64,000 nt of DNA from Vitis vinifera (taxonomy: Eukaryota > Streptophyta > Magnoliopsida > Vitales > Vitaceae), in contig NC_081815.1 of assembly GCF_030704535.1 (NCBI RefSeq), positions 6,334,501-6,398,500 of the forward strand. Reading direction: 5' to 3'. Both the position numbers and the translations under genes were made by a program. Each line of letters opens with the position of its first letter. Within the stretch, counting starts at the first letter, position 1. Positions 24,814-37,439 of this stretch are shown in pieces. The notes under the pieces were generated by a model. The model saw nothing but the letters and a program-made list of their open reading frames with translations, did no database searches and had not been told where the DNA came from.

Positions 24814-25038
24814 AAGGCGCCCTTTCCTCAGGCCCTTTTCACATATCACAACCCACTAATTCAAATTATTATTATATTTTTTATCCCATCCAGGCAAATT
24901 ATTCAAACAAAATTCATATGGTACAACCCCATTTCGATAATATAATTATAATAATTTTAAAAAATAAATAAATTCAAATATAAACATTTTTAAATTAATT
25001 AAAATAAATTATCAATTCTCACTAATAACATAACATTT

Positions 25039-28000
25039 TCAAGCCTTCTGTGCGGAAAACATGATGAATGATTGCTGAATTGTGCTTGTGTAGTTGATAA
25101 GGGCGCATGATCTGCACAGGTCTTCAATCTCCTTCTCCGTCAGATAGTTGGAGGTTTGAAGAATAGACTGTAACAAAGAAATTAATTAGCATTTGAGAAT
25201 GTGTTTGATCGTATTCTTATTCTAAATGCTTTTAATGAAAATATTTTCTTTAAAAATGTATTTAGGTGAATCACCCGGAAGTACTATAAGTGATTTTTCA
25301 ATTTTTTCGAAGTGTTTTTTAAATTTTGTCAAATTTCTAAAAGTACTACTAAATTGATTCTAAACTGAACTCATCCGCCAAAACCACAGGAGTTCACCAA
25401 AATTTTGGATGTTTTTCTCTTCATTGCGGGAAACTACAAACAATATTTAGTTTGGAACCCACGTTTACTATTATTGGGTCCTGGCCAACTAATTGAACTC
25501 TGAACTAGGGCACTAGGGTTAGAATCAAACTAGCCCAAATCTTCATGGCCTTGATCAACAAGCACACATTTGTTGCTTATGGAGAATATCCTAAAACATA
25601 AGCACGAACAGCTGCAGAAAGAATGAACAAGAATGAACATTACCTGTCTGAAAGGCCTTAATATCGCAGGAATGGAGGAATTGGTATAAATGGGTCGTAG
25701 AAAAGTGGTTCCTACAAAGATACCTCCACTTCGTAATATACGAGTGATTTCAGCAACCTGAGAAAAATCAAATGATATGATCACTAGTTGCATGGTGACA
25801 TTAGATGCAGATACACACCCAATTGAGTGGCATAAATAAACGGTAGCTAGTTATCAAAATTTCACAGTTCAGGACAGGATCACATCCACCACAAACAAAA
25901 GAGAGCCACATTGAGAGGGACACAAACCAAACAAGAAACTGAGTCCATCATATTTCCAAATTTTTGCAGACCACATAAAAAGAAATGCATCAGAGTGAAT
26001 CAACCTAAGTCTGATAGGTGGGACCTCTAAATTGACCTCTGAAAGCCTTGCAGATGATCGCATCAATATGCACTTACTAGAACACAGCCGTAGATTCTGA
26101 ATGAACCAAGGGTATGGGGGGCAAATGACTAGAGCAGACTTTATCAAACCACATTCATTACAAATATGCTGAAAATTTTCATATATTGTGGAATCTCCTG
26201 CTTATAGCACATTTCTCATGGTCGTACTAGATTGATTCTACCAAAATCAAACTGGAAGCCATAAACAAGTCAACTATATAAAACTCCTATAACATTATCA
26301 TCTGACATTTAGATAGTTAAAAATATGCTTCAATCTCCATGCTCTGATATTTACAGTCCTCATAAGAGTGATAGCATTCTCTCAGATCTCACATGTCTAG
26401 TACCAGGAAATATATTTACTACATTGAAAGATAGGTTTTTATTAATATATTTATCTATTTTTATTTTTATTTTTTATAATGTTCAGATGGGTCAAGGAAC
26501 AGTTCGATACATGTTAACCCATTTGAAGATCACAATAGGTTAGTTGGTTAACGTGTCTCTGATGAACAATATTTATCTCCAGTTTGAAGCCTTCTACAAG
26601 CAAAAGACATGGCACTGGCAAAGAGCAGCAACAAAGCAAGATCCATGCAGCCAATAAAAAATAGATGGTATGGTATCATGTCAATGAGAATCATGCCATA
26701 TATGCTCACTATTAGGTAAGGGTTGTTTATTTGTGGATTTCAAGCTTAAGGTCAAAGAATATTCAATGAAGGTCCTCCAACTTGCAAAACTGAATTAAAG
26801 AAAAGGGAGGAAAGAACTAGTCCTGCTTCAGAGTATAATAAAAAATCCCTTCTATTATACCATTTTATAGAGTCATTTAAATGCTACAAAAGCATACTTC
26901 AAATACCGTAAAATATAAAAATAACTGATTTAATTTCCATGGGGTAACCAACCACCCTTTTCTAGAACTTGCTAAATAGAAACTGGAGAAGAAACAGCAC
27001 TTACTGCATTAGAAGGTGATGGCCAACAATGCAAAGCTGCACCGGCATGAACAGCATCAACTGAACCTGATGAAAAGGGAAGCCTAGAAATATCTGCTCT
27101 AACAAGAGCAAGATTACTGCACATTCTTCAGTGAAACATAGATCAGGAACGTCTCTCTTTCTTATAATGGATTGATAGCCCTAAAGGAAGTTTAAAAAGA
27201 TACTGATAAAAGGTAGCAGATCTGATTGAATTATCTGACAGGAAGAGAAACTTACGTCGTTAAACTAGGGTTATCTTTCTTAATGAAATCATAACATTGA
27301 TGAAGCATATTTTCGGAAAAATCAAGTGCAACAACTCCAGAATAGGTCCCAGATTCTGCAAATTTTCGAGAAAACAAGCCACTCCCACAGCTGACATCTA
27401 CCAGAAGCCCACCTGCTGCAGGTTTAAAGTACTCTTGAGCCATTTTGAACTGCACAATGTCAACTTTTATGTGATTAGTGCCTGAAGCATAACCAGTAGG
27501 TCTGGGACTTAAAGAGTTCCACACAAATAGTAGAAAGAAATGACTTCAGATTATTTCCATTTTGTTAATCACGAATTCATTTTTCAGGATAAAGTATCTT
27601 TCCATGTTCAGAGAGACGACTCAAAAAAAATATATGATAACTTATTTCCATCACAATTTATTCTTTTAGGATGAGTCCATGAAGTTCTTCAACCATTCTA
27701 GCCTCTATAATGAGAAGACATACCAAAGAAGACTAACCTCCTCATCAGGACCAGGGAAACCCCTCAGGTTAAAATTTTGACGCCAGCCTCTTTCATACAA
27801 AAATGAAACAAGTGGACTCCTAATAAAAGTGAAAGCACTGGATGTAAGACACGTGCATTTCCTCAAATGATTTGATCTGGAAATAAATACTTACCGGAAT
27901 AACTCAGTTCTAACTGGTTGAGCTTCATTGTAGGCCTTTGACCCAGCAGTAATAGTGAGATCCAGATACATGTCTTTGCTGGAATATGACTTATTGCAAG

Positions 28001-29603
28001 TCTTACATTTGAAACCAGACCTGTAGATTGCTGGCCTGCAGATTGTGTAGTTCTTAAGACAAGGCCTAGCCAGATCAAATTGAGAGCAGAAAATAATTCA
28101 ATCTCTACAGGCATTCCAACTTACAAGTTAAGACCTGGAGGGCCTTTTCTGATTAGCGGTTCATAACACACTGGACATGAAAACAAGTCAAAATCCATAT
28201 CATTATTCAGCTGAGGGCTTGATTCCTGAAAATTCAAATCTTTACTCTCACTGATTTGATACTAGGAAGGAAGAGGAAAACTGAGAAGCAAATATAGAAC
28301 AAAAATGATTCTAAATCTGTTTCATATAACTTACTAGCTACAAAACTTGTTCAACACTCTGCAACACAGATGGTTTGCAGCCTTGACCCACAAAACTAAA
28401 ATTAGAGTTAAGCAACAGATGTTTTAATCTTTTTAAATACCTTAAACTTCATAATTGTGATAGCCAAGATCGATCTTGGATAGTATCTGCCTAACACCTC
28501 TTTATAAGTCTATGTTACTATGTAGCTTATTCCTATTTCCTACTGAAACATCGACTGGCAGTGCTATCATGTGGATGTACAACATAATTTGCAGTTCCTT
28601 ATACCAGCCATGGGACATCAGCCACACCAATTCAGCTCTGTACATCTACTCCATAGAATATGAGATTTTCAAATGTTTCCAAGTAAGCCCATATATCCAT
28701 CTTAGGGGTACAAAATTTTGGCGAAGTTGTTTCGATTGTTGCTGGTTACCAACTTATCTCCAATGTAGTACCAGCAAATTTTGGTTGTGGTGCATCCTAG
28801 TCAATCAGGCGTCTATTTCCCTACACAATCTCTATCCGTCATTTTTCTCTAAGTTTATGTTCCTTCAGTCTTTAAGGCATTCTGAACCAACAAAAACCAA
28901 AAAGTCATCCCCTGAGAGCATTGAAGATCAAAATATCACCAAATATTTGCATAGGACATGATGGAGTCATCCCCTGAGGGAAAATGTTGTCATGAAAATG
29001 AAATAAATGGAGACATATTGATTGTTCAATTTGGTTGATGAGAATCAAAATCAAAATTTAACATTCAACCATGCCTTATATAAGGCCATTTCTTTTCATT
29101 TTGGAACCAAGAAGTCAAACCATGAAAGAAAGAAACCTTTATTTTCTTTTTTCTTTTTCTTTTTTTATCTAAATTTCTTAGCAACCAAACAAAAGCAAAG
29201 AAATTTCCCCCCAAAAGAATCTTCCCGTTAAATCTGTTCAAAGAGTCGGATGCTGAGTTTTCAAATCCAATCAACAGTACTAAAACTAAAATTCAAACCA
29301 GATAAGCAGTACAAATAACAAGCACATTTGCCACGTTGACTTTTAAAGAAGAAAAATAAAAACCACTATTTTGGTTATAAGAGGATAAGAATCTAATTTT
29401 CTTCCCTTATCTTTGAACTTCTCAGCAACCAAACAAAGAAGAGGGGAAAATACCGGTTCAAGAGCAACTGCTGAGCTGGCTCGAAATCTCGAGGGGAAGG
29501 GCAGAGAGGAAATTTGGGGGCGAGAAATGAATTGGGATTTGTGAAGAAGGAAAGGGTACTTTGGAAATAGGGGTTGGTGGAGAAATGAAGCAGCCATCGC
29601 CAT
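25039..29603 (-). CDS. Plastid-type SAM-dependent methyltransferase, copy A (eight exons, intact)
   Basis: Exons 29603-29454, 28225-28125, 28065-27895, 27819-27738, 27449-27256, 27116-27005, 25757-25644 and 25167-25039 join in phase to 350 residues, the usual length for At1g78140/At2g41040-like proteins. Residues 1-50 are Ser/Arg/Pro-rich without acids until the end, as in a chloroplast transit peptide. A zinc-ribbon-like pair follows (FSCPVCYEPL, then FKCKTCNKSY), similar in layout to RlmA-type rRNA methyltransferases. Next is a class I methyltransferase fold: motif I LLVDVSCGSGLFSRKFAESG, acidic LDFSENML, then VRADISRLPFSSGSVDAVHAG and the EITRILRSGGIFVGTTF strand. The substrate is unknown. 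It is the downstream member of a tandem pair, 654 bases beyond the stop codon of copy B. All junctions are GT..AG and no break was found. Confidence 0.88.
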
Positions 29604-29619
29604 ACTCAGACCCTCCTCT

Positions 29620-30256
29620 TCTTCGTTTTTGTGTTGTGTTTGGCTAGTGGAATTGTTTCAGTCGAGAATCTGATGGAAACGGTATGATCTCGCAAATTTG
29701 GCACCATCTACTTTGTCCATGGTGTGTGGCTTCGCCCATGGACCCATGATTAATGAACAAATGAAGGTGCATCTTTAATTTTTTATAAATATTAAAATAT
29801 TATTTCTTTATTTTAAAAAATAAAAACATTTTTTGATAATCATCACACAATGAAAAGTAGAAATAAACATTTTTTTTAATAATTTTCAATGGATTTGGAG
29901 GATCTTTCAATATTTATAAACGGTATATTAATTATGTTAGAAGTTTATTAATTTAAAATTTAAATAGTAATTAGCAAATTTTTTTACTATTTAAAATTTA
30001 ATTTTTAAGTCCATATTTTTTATGTAAAAAAATTCCATTTTATATAAAAATTATTAATATTTTAAATTTTAAAAATTATTTTTATAAAATTAAAGAAAAA
30101 GCAAAAATAGGTTCACAAATATGACTTTTCAAATTATTTTTATATTTTAATTTGAAAATAAAAAATTCAGAAGTAACAATATATGCATCATATACACCAC
30201 TGCTGAAATGTCTTGATACCGAAGTGTTAATAAAAATGAAATTGATGGACAAAGTT
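29620..30256. other. Intergenic spacer between the two methyltransferase copies
   Basis: This AT-rich spacer lies between the start of copy A (29603) and the stop of copy B (30257). It must contain the promoter of A and the 3' untranslated region of B. I see no clear TATA box and no other gene. Confidence 0.5.
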
Positions 30257-33200
30257 TCAAGCCTTCTGCGCAGAAAACATGATGAATGATCGCTGCACCT
30301 TGCTTCTGTAGTTGATAAGCCCACATGATGTGCATAAGTCTTCAATCTCCTTCTCAGTCAGATTGTTGTAGTTTTGCAGACTCCTTTCCCACTGGAAATA
30401 ACAAAGGTTTTTAATACATCATTACAGGAGTTGCAAGTCACAATCTTTATAACAAGAGGGAAAGAACTGAATGACAAGAAAGCATATTACCTGTCTGAAG
30501 GGTCTTAATATTGAAGTAATGGATGAGTTGCCAAAGCTGGGTCGAAGAAAGGTGGTTCCTACAAAGATACCACCACTCCGCAGTATACGAGTGATTTCAG
30601 CAACCTGACAAAGTTGGTTAGTATCATCTTTTGCAGTTTGTATGAAGAAACTACATGCAGAAACAGAGCAATTGGAATGGCACAAAGAAACCTGGAAGAT
30701 TGTTTAAATTTTACGGTTCAGCAGAGGTTTCAGATGAGAAAGGCACATTGTGAGGACTGAAATGCATAAATGTTGGGGTGAATGCTACAATGGATCCTAC
30801 TAGCAAGACCAAATAACAAACTAACTCTATGCTATCTCCAAATTCTTGCCAACCATATATAAAGGAATGCAATGGAGTCAAGCAGCCCAGGCATTGTGTG
30901 GAGACCCTAGACCAACCTTAAGTTTATTTCACACTTTATTATTGTTATTTTGAAGTTTTGTATTATTTACTATTTAAATTTTGGTATAAATATATAGAAA
31001 AAAAGTTTTTTAAAAACCACTAAGGATGGATTTTGAATCATACAATCTAATCATCCCAACAGACTTGAGTTTAACCAATCAACCCAAGTTTAACTCAACT
31101 GACCCAAATTCAACTTGAGTTTAAAAAAAATGAGGTTGTGTTGGATTTCGGTTGAACACCTTCAGTTAGAGGTCAGGTTGGGATGAGTTGTTGATTGTTT
31201 CTTAATTTGAGTTACTACAAACCTGACCGACCCACCCAAGTTGCAGCCCTAATGACAGGCATATGATATATACTGAATAAATGATTATTCATGTCTGGAC
31301 TATTTCATGCTCACAATAAAAATCAAAAGCAAATTAAAATGAAGTCAGGAAGTAATCAATCAGGCTCAGGAGTATGGTAGAAGCAATCTCCTAGGATAAG
31401 GAAGTTCATGCTCTCCCCAAATGACTAAAAGAATAACATAAATATCTCAACGCCTTTTTTTTTATTTTAATGTTGAAAAATGAATAGATTCATTTAAGGC
31501 CATAGAAGACCTTTCAAAAGCTGTATACCAACTCAATGAACTGATTTAATTTCCATGAGAAGTATAAACACCGTCCTCTGAAACTTGTAAAATGGAAACT
31601 GGGAATGAAACAGCACTTACTGCATTTGAAGGAGATGGCCAGCAATGTAAGGCTGCACCAGCATGAACAGCATCAACTGAACCTGTTGAAAAGGGGAGTC
31701 TAGAAACGTCTGCCCTAACAAGTGCAAGATTCCTGCAAGTTATTCAGTGAAACATAAATCAGGAAACCCACACTTTCTTACAATGGATAGGTGGCCCCAA
31801 AGAAAGTTAAAAGATAGGACGCCAGATGATTTAAGAAATGTGGCTGCTTCAATTAAATTATCCAAGAGAGGAAGAGAAACTTACGTGGTGGCTAAAGCAG
31901 GATTTTCTTTTTTGATGAAATCATAACATTGACGAAGCATATTTTCAGAAAAATCAAGTGCAACGACTCCAGAATAGGTCCCAGATTCTGCAAATTTTCG
32001 AGAAAATAAACCACTCCCGCAGCTGACATCTACCAGAAGACCACCGATGACAGGTTCAAAGTACTCTTGAGCCATTTTGAACTGCATGAAGTCAACAAAG
32101 TTGTTAGTTCATGAAGCATGACCAGGTCTCAGACTTAGGAAAAGGATAGCATACAAGTGGTAGACAGAAATGACTTCAGATTATTTTCCTTGAAGGGCTA
32201 ACATGGTGCCAGATAAAATTAATTTTCCATGACCTGATAAGAGTCCTGAAATAAATATATAAATAAAATAATTTCCACAAGAATCCAGTCTTTTAGAATA
32301 AAGCCCATGAAGTTCTTCAACTAATTTAGCACTGCATTTGGAGCATAATGAAAAAAGACATGACAAGGAAGACTAACCTCTTCATCACGACCAGGGAAAC
32401 CACTCTGGTTAAAATTTTGACGCCAGCCTCTTTCATACAAGAATGAAACAAGTGGACTCCTAACAATGGCAAAACCACCAAATATGAGACATGGACAGTT
32501 CCTCAAATGATTTTCCATTGAAATGAATTCTTACCGGAATAGCTCAGTTCTATTTGGTTGAAGTTCATTATAGTCCTTTGATCCAGCAGTAATAGTGAGA
32601 TCCAGATACATGTCTTTGCTGGAGTATGACTTATTGCAACTCCTACATTTGAAACCAGATCTGTAGATGGCTGGCCTGCAGATTATGCAGCTTTTAAGAC
32701 AAGCCTTAAACCAGATCAATTGTAAGCAAAAAATAATTCAGTCTCTAAAATTCTACCGTGCATTCCAACTTACAAGTTAAGACCCGGAGGACCTTTTCTT
32801 ATTAGAGGTTCATAACATACTGGGCATGAAAACAAGTCAAATTCCAAACCATTATTCAGCTGAGTGCTTGATTCCTGAAAATGCAGATCTTTACTCTTAC
32901 TAATTTACTACTAAACAAGAAGAAGAAACCTGAAAAGCAATTATAGAATAAAATGATACTTAATCCTCTGTTCATAAGAGCTAAAAATCTTGTTTAACAC
33001 TGCAATTCAGATGTGTTGCAACCTTAGCACATAACAAAGTTACAATTACAGTTAAAAAATGGATGTTTCGGATTTTAAACACCTTAAACTACATAAGAAG
33101 GATCACCAAGATCAATGTTGGAAAGTACTTTCATGGGTTCACATAGAAACTTCTTCCTGTTTGAACATATATGCTGCAGTGGTATGTGGAACACAACATA

Positions 33201-33492
33201 ATCTGCAGTCCCTTATCTCAGACATTTGGCATCAGCCACAGCAGTTCTGTTCTATACCCTCCAGTCCATAAAAAAATTCTTCATTTGGAATATGAGATTT
33301 TTAAATGTTTTCAAGTAAGTCCATATTAATCCTTTACTGACATCATTCACCATCTCAGGAGCACAAGAATTGGGGGATGATGTTTAAGTGATTGCTGTAT
33401 ACCGACCTAACTTCACCTTATTGCCTAATTCCACTAGTTGCGCACCCTACAGGCATCAAATCACCCCTAAGGGCATCAATGATTCTAAACAT

Positions 33493-34070
33493 CGCTGGAA
33501 AATGGTTTTTGAAATATAACTTAAAGCCATTTGTAGGCGAATGGAAAATTGAGTTCAAAGTCATAGGACACCTATTTTTAGAAAAGACATTCTTTCTTAA
33601 AAGATGTGTCTAGTATCTTAAGATACAACCTTTCCAACTGGTGTGTCTAGTGTCTTAGAGACACAACCATTCCAATTGGCACTACCTACAACTACAAATA
33701 CCATGACATTTCATTGATCCCAACAATCATCCATCTCTCTCTCAATTCCAAAGTATGGTATATATTCCATTCCAAGTCACATGTGAGATACAAGTGTATA
33801 GTTTTATAGCATCCAAGCTTTTGTAGAGTACAACACATTGTTTGATTCATTGTATTTTGTGATTTGAAGTGCTACTATCATAAGAAAGTGATGTTGTATC
33901 TTAAGAGACAATTATTATTAAACTGTAAGCACTTGAGCGGGACAAATTTGTCTTAAGGACATAGAGTCAAACTCTAGCCTTAGCCAACCTTATTTGTGAG
34001 TTTAATTTATGTTTGTTTTGTTTATTTTATACATTTATTAGACCATATATTTTCAATTAGTTGCACAACA
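33493..34070 (+). repeat. 5' LTR of the Copia element
   Basis: 578 bases. The first bases are CGCTGG, against TATTGG in the 3' LTR; both are explained by decay from a canonical TGTTGG start. It ends ...TTGCACAACA. It is shorter than the 3' LTR mainly because the 3' copy has extra short repeats around the 'cattccaagt' motif. Confidence 0.8.
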
Positions 34071-35925
34071 ATCTTAAGACAAATTTTTTTATTGTTTGAT
34101 TATTATGGCATGTTGCCTATGGTGGGAAGCTAGAGAAGCTCATTGGAATGGACTTCAAGAGGTGGCAACAAAAAGAAATGTTGTTCTACCCAACAACGCT
34201 AAATCTTGCTCAAGTCTTATATGAGGATGCCCAATATGTTAAAGGGGGTGAAATAAATAAGCAAGTGTAGGAAGTTGTGGAAACTTTGAATCATTCTAAC
34301 TTCCTGTGCAAAAAGTACATCCTCAATGGTTTGGACAACACAATATATAATGTGTATAGTTCAATAAATACTACGAAGGAACTATCGGAGTTCTTAAGGA
34401 AGAAATATAATATAGAGAATACTAGCTTGAAGAATTTCATAGTCACAAGAGTTTAGGATTTCAAGATGATAGATTCCAAGATAGTCATAGTGAAGTCCAA
34501 GAGCCACAATTCATTCTATAAGAAATACATGTAGAAAAGATGGTGTTGAGTGAATTCTTCCAAATTGTAGCTATAATTGAAAATTTGAAATCTTCTTGGA
34601 AAGAAATGTAACTCCATATAAGTTAGGAAAGGAAAAAGGTTCTCCTATAGATACTTGAAAGTGTGGGGACATTCGGCTAAAATAGTTGTTTTTAACCTTA
34701 AATCCACCAATGATCATGTATTCACAATGAGAGGACGACCCATATCATAAAAGTCCTTAAAATAAAGGTGAATTACCATTTCCACCATGGGATCTGAATT
34801 TGTAGTGCTAGATAAAGTAGGAGAAGTAGAATGACTTTATAACTTTTTGCGAGGGCATAACATGCTGGTTAAAAACCTATGTCTAAAATAAGCATACATT
34901 GTGATAATCAATTAGCTATTGAAAGGCCACAAAATAGCATATATAATGGTAATGTTAAAGATTATGGGCAGCCAATTACTTTCAAATGGAAATTTCCATT
35001 CATTATATTGAATCATAGGATAACCTTGCAAATCTACTTACTAAAGGTTTATCAAAAGATCAAGTTAACTACTCATCAAGGGGAAAGGAATTAAAGCCTA
35101 TAACCAAAGAGACTTCACAATGGTAACCCAACCTAGTTGACTAGAGATCCCTAAATCTAGGTTCAAAGAGATAACTAAGTTATGAATGATTAAGACAAGC
35201 ACTATAGAGATAATCTCTCATTCTTATTCCTATGATGAAATAGTGTTATTTGCAGCACAAGCTAGGTCAAGCTTTGCTTTTAATGAACTCTATAGCTTGA
35301 ATAACCATGTGGAGTATGGCAGGATACTCTTAATAGGAATCACTTATTGTTATGATAGAGCCCTTTAAAGCATAACATGATGTAACAAATTTGGAATTTA
35401 TTATTTATTTATTTCCACTATCCGAGTGTCTAGCTTCAAAAAGGAGTCATTGGGCATAATATAGGAGGTTTACGAGATCACTTCCGATTATCACACCATC
35501 AAACAACAATCTTCACCATAAGGATTTTATTTGGGAACATTCAAATATGAGTTAAATATTCTAAACCCGTAATTTAGATCTTGTAAAGCTTTTGAATGCT
35601 TTGTTTTTGTTATGCATAGGATCTAGTAGCCCTAGGAATAGTTTCATGCATCTAACAAAATCCAAGGCTTGGGAATGGAGTAATCCAAAGTTCTCATCAC
35701 CTATAGGATCTAGTAGCCCTAAGGATAGTTTCTACAAGTAATTTTGAGGCTTCAATTCTCTAGAACACTCAGGAACACTAGGAGTTGTTCAAGGCCAAAC
35801 TAAACACAACTGTGAGAATCAACAATGTTTGGAAAGAGTTGTTATCCATCCTAATGCAACTTCTTTCCAAATAGTACTCTCTGAATTGTCAGCATGTCAC
35901 TTGCAAGTTCCTTCATGTGGGAGAT

Positions 35926-36575
35926 TATTGGAAAGTGATTTTTGAAAAATAACTTACAACCATTACAAATGAATGAAAAAATTGAGTTCAAGGTGACAGG
36001 ACACCTATTTTCATAAAAGACATTCTTTTTTAAAATATGCATTTAGTATCTTAAGACACAACCTTTCCAATAGGCGTGTCTAGTGTCTTAGAGACACAAC
36101 CATTCCAATAGGCACTACCCACCATTATAAATAGGGGACTCCCTCCATGATATTTCATTGGTTCCAACAATCATCTATCTTTCCTTCCTTTCCAAGTCAT
36201 TCCCAAGTATGGTATTTCATTCGAACCAAGTGTAGTGTTCCATTCCATGCCATTCCCAAGTGTAGAATTCCATTCCAAGTCAAGTGGGAGCTGCAAGTGT
36301 GCAAATTATAGCATCCAAGCTTTTGTAGAGAGGACAATGCATTGTTTGACTCGTTGTTTTTTGTGCTTTGAAGTGCTACTATCACAAGAAAGCGGCCATT
36401 GTATCCTAGGAGACGATTGCTACTAAATCATAAGCACTTAAATGAGACAAATTTGTCTTAAGGATATAGAATCAAACTTTAGTCTCAATCAACCTTATTC
36501 ATGAGTCTAATTTCTATTTGCTTTATTTATTTTACACACTTATTAGTCCATATATTTTTAACAATTTGCACAACA
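35926..36575 (+). repeat. 3' LTR of the Copia element
   Basis: 650 bases, colinear with the 5' LTR and ending ...TTGCACAACA just before the AACAT target duplication. It contains a tandemly expanded 'ccattcc-aagtgtag' segment absent from the 5' LTR, so the two LTRs have diverged by both substitutions and indels. That implies an insertion that is not recent. Confidence 0.8.
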
Positions 36576-37439
36576 AACATCACCAAAGATCCAGCATTGA
36601 ACACCAAGGAAGTATCTTTAATATCTTGCAAATTGTGTACAAAAATAAAACCATTCCCTAAGGGCTTCATCCAAAAAAATACACACTCATGCACATTGCC
36701 GAACATCCAGCAACAATTTCAACCAGAAAATCCCTCTAATTTGTGCAGAAACAAAAAGGTTCTGAACTAAACTTTAATTGTCAAAAACCCCAGTGCTTGA
36801 TCTGTTCTCAAAGGAAATGTTTTCATGAAAAAATTGTTCATGAAAAAGAAATCAATTTCAGGTTGAAAGAAAGGTCTTTTCTGAAATGAGACGTGACCCA
36901 ACTTTAATTGTGATATGCCCATCAACATTATAAATGCTCTGTTTGGTTGATGAGAAAAGTGCAGGAGAAAAATAAGAAGTCAAATTTTAAATTTTGGGCA
37001 TTCCATTATCTCATAGCCAATAAAACAAAAATCATTATTCAAGTATATCTAATATAAGGTCGTTTCTTCATTCACTTAGAAACCAAAAGAATAATAATAA
37101 TAAGTTTTCAAATCCAACAACTTCCCTACGACTATAATTAAGCGAAAATACAAACAAATATGGCAGTTTGATTATTCAGAAATTGATGGAGAAAAACAAA
37201 AATTTGACATGCTAAACCTTTAGGGAAACACTAAAATTTAAACATGTTAAAGCTTTTCTCAGCAACCAAACAAGAAGAGAGGAAAATACCGGTTCAAGAG
37301 CGACTGCTGAGCTAGCACGAATTCTGGAGGGAAAGCGAAGAGAGGAAAGACGAAGGGGAGGGTGGAATCGAGAACTGCGAGAAAGAGAAGGATATTGTGG
37401 GAATATGGGTTGGTGAAGGGAGGAAGAAGCCGTCGCCAT

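Larger units (their letters stand above)
21360..25038. other. Intergenic region with a G-box cluster
   Basis: No supported gene. The stretch holds a (GCTA)n tract at 23171-23189, A-runs at about 23757-23773 and 24128-24140, and a GC-richer segment at about 24360-24840 with five CACGTG hexamers, listed separately. Short open frames here (for example 22784-23008 and 24552-24797) have no recognisable content. Confidence 0.55.
33493..36575 (+). mobile_element. Non-autonomous Copia-type LTR retrotransposon in intron 1 of methyltransferase B
   Basis: Two similar LTRs (33493-34070 and 35926-36575) bracket a 1.86-kb interior and share the inner ends TTGG/CTGGAAA... and ...TTGCACAACA. An exact 5-bp duplication AACAT flanks the element (33488-33492 and 36576-36580). 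A purine-rich tract (ATGTGGGAGAT) precedes the 3' LTR, as in Copia elements. The interior has only decayed gag (MDFKRWQQKEMLFYPTTLNL-like, about 34130-34615) and the end of pol (RNase H ISIHCDNQLAIERPQNSIYN at about 34888). Integrase and reverse transcriptase are absent and frames are broken. It is oriented opposite to the host gene. Confidence 0.85.
30257..37439 (-). pseudogene. Plastid-type SAM-dependent methyltransferase, copy B (eight exons, apparent frameshift, Copia in intron 1)
   Basis: Exon equivalents: 37439-37290, 32874-32774, 32704-32535, 32459-32378, 32081-31885, 31732-31621, 30604-30491 and 30391-30257. Each matches copy A closely, including transit peptide, Cys pairs (FSCPVCYEPL, FKCRSCNKSY), motif I and the C-terminal AQKA. 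Exon 5 is one codon longer and the last exon two codons longer than in A. Exon 3 is 170 bases instead of 171: with the only available acceptor (TTTAAG/GCTTGT), exon 2 joins out of frame and a TAA follows seven codons later. Every other exon is open. The copy may therefore be a recent pseudogene, a sequencing or haplotype error, or a gene using a non-canonical acceptor one base upstream. Intron 1 is 4.4 kb (1.2 kb in A) because of a retroelement insertion. If expressed from an intact allele it would be a paralogue of A. Confidence 0.75.

Noticed and set aside
25170-25643. MITE-like stretch in the last intron of methyltransferase A
   Set aside because: The interior has phrases typical of plant MITEs (AAAAGTACTACT...), but I could not define two inverted ends or a target duplication.
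27863-28114. 83-codon minus frame starting MPVEIELFSALN
   Set aside because: Shadow frame over exon 3 of methyltransferase A. The correct frame gives CLKNYTICRPAIYRSGFKC and joins in phase to exons 2 and 4.
28476-28961. 161-codon plus-strand open frame
   Set aside because: Lies wholly within intron 1 of methyltransferase A, opposite strand, with no family resemblance. The paralogous intron of copy B does not keep the frame.
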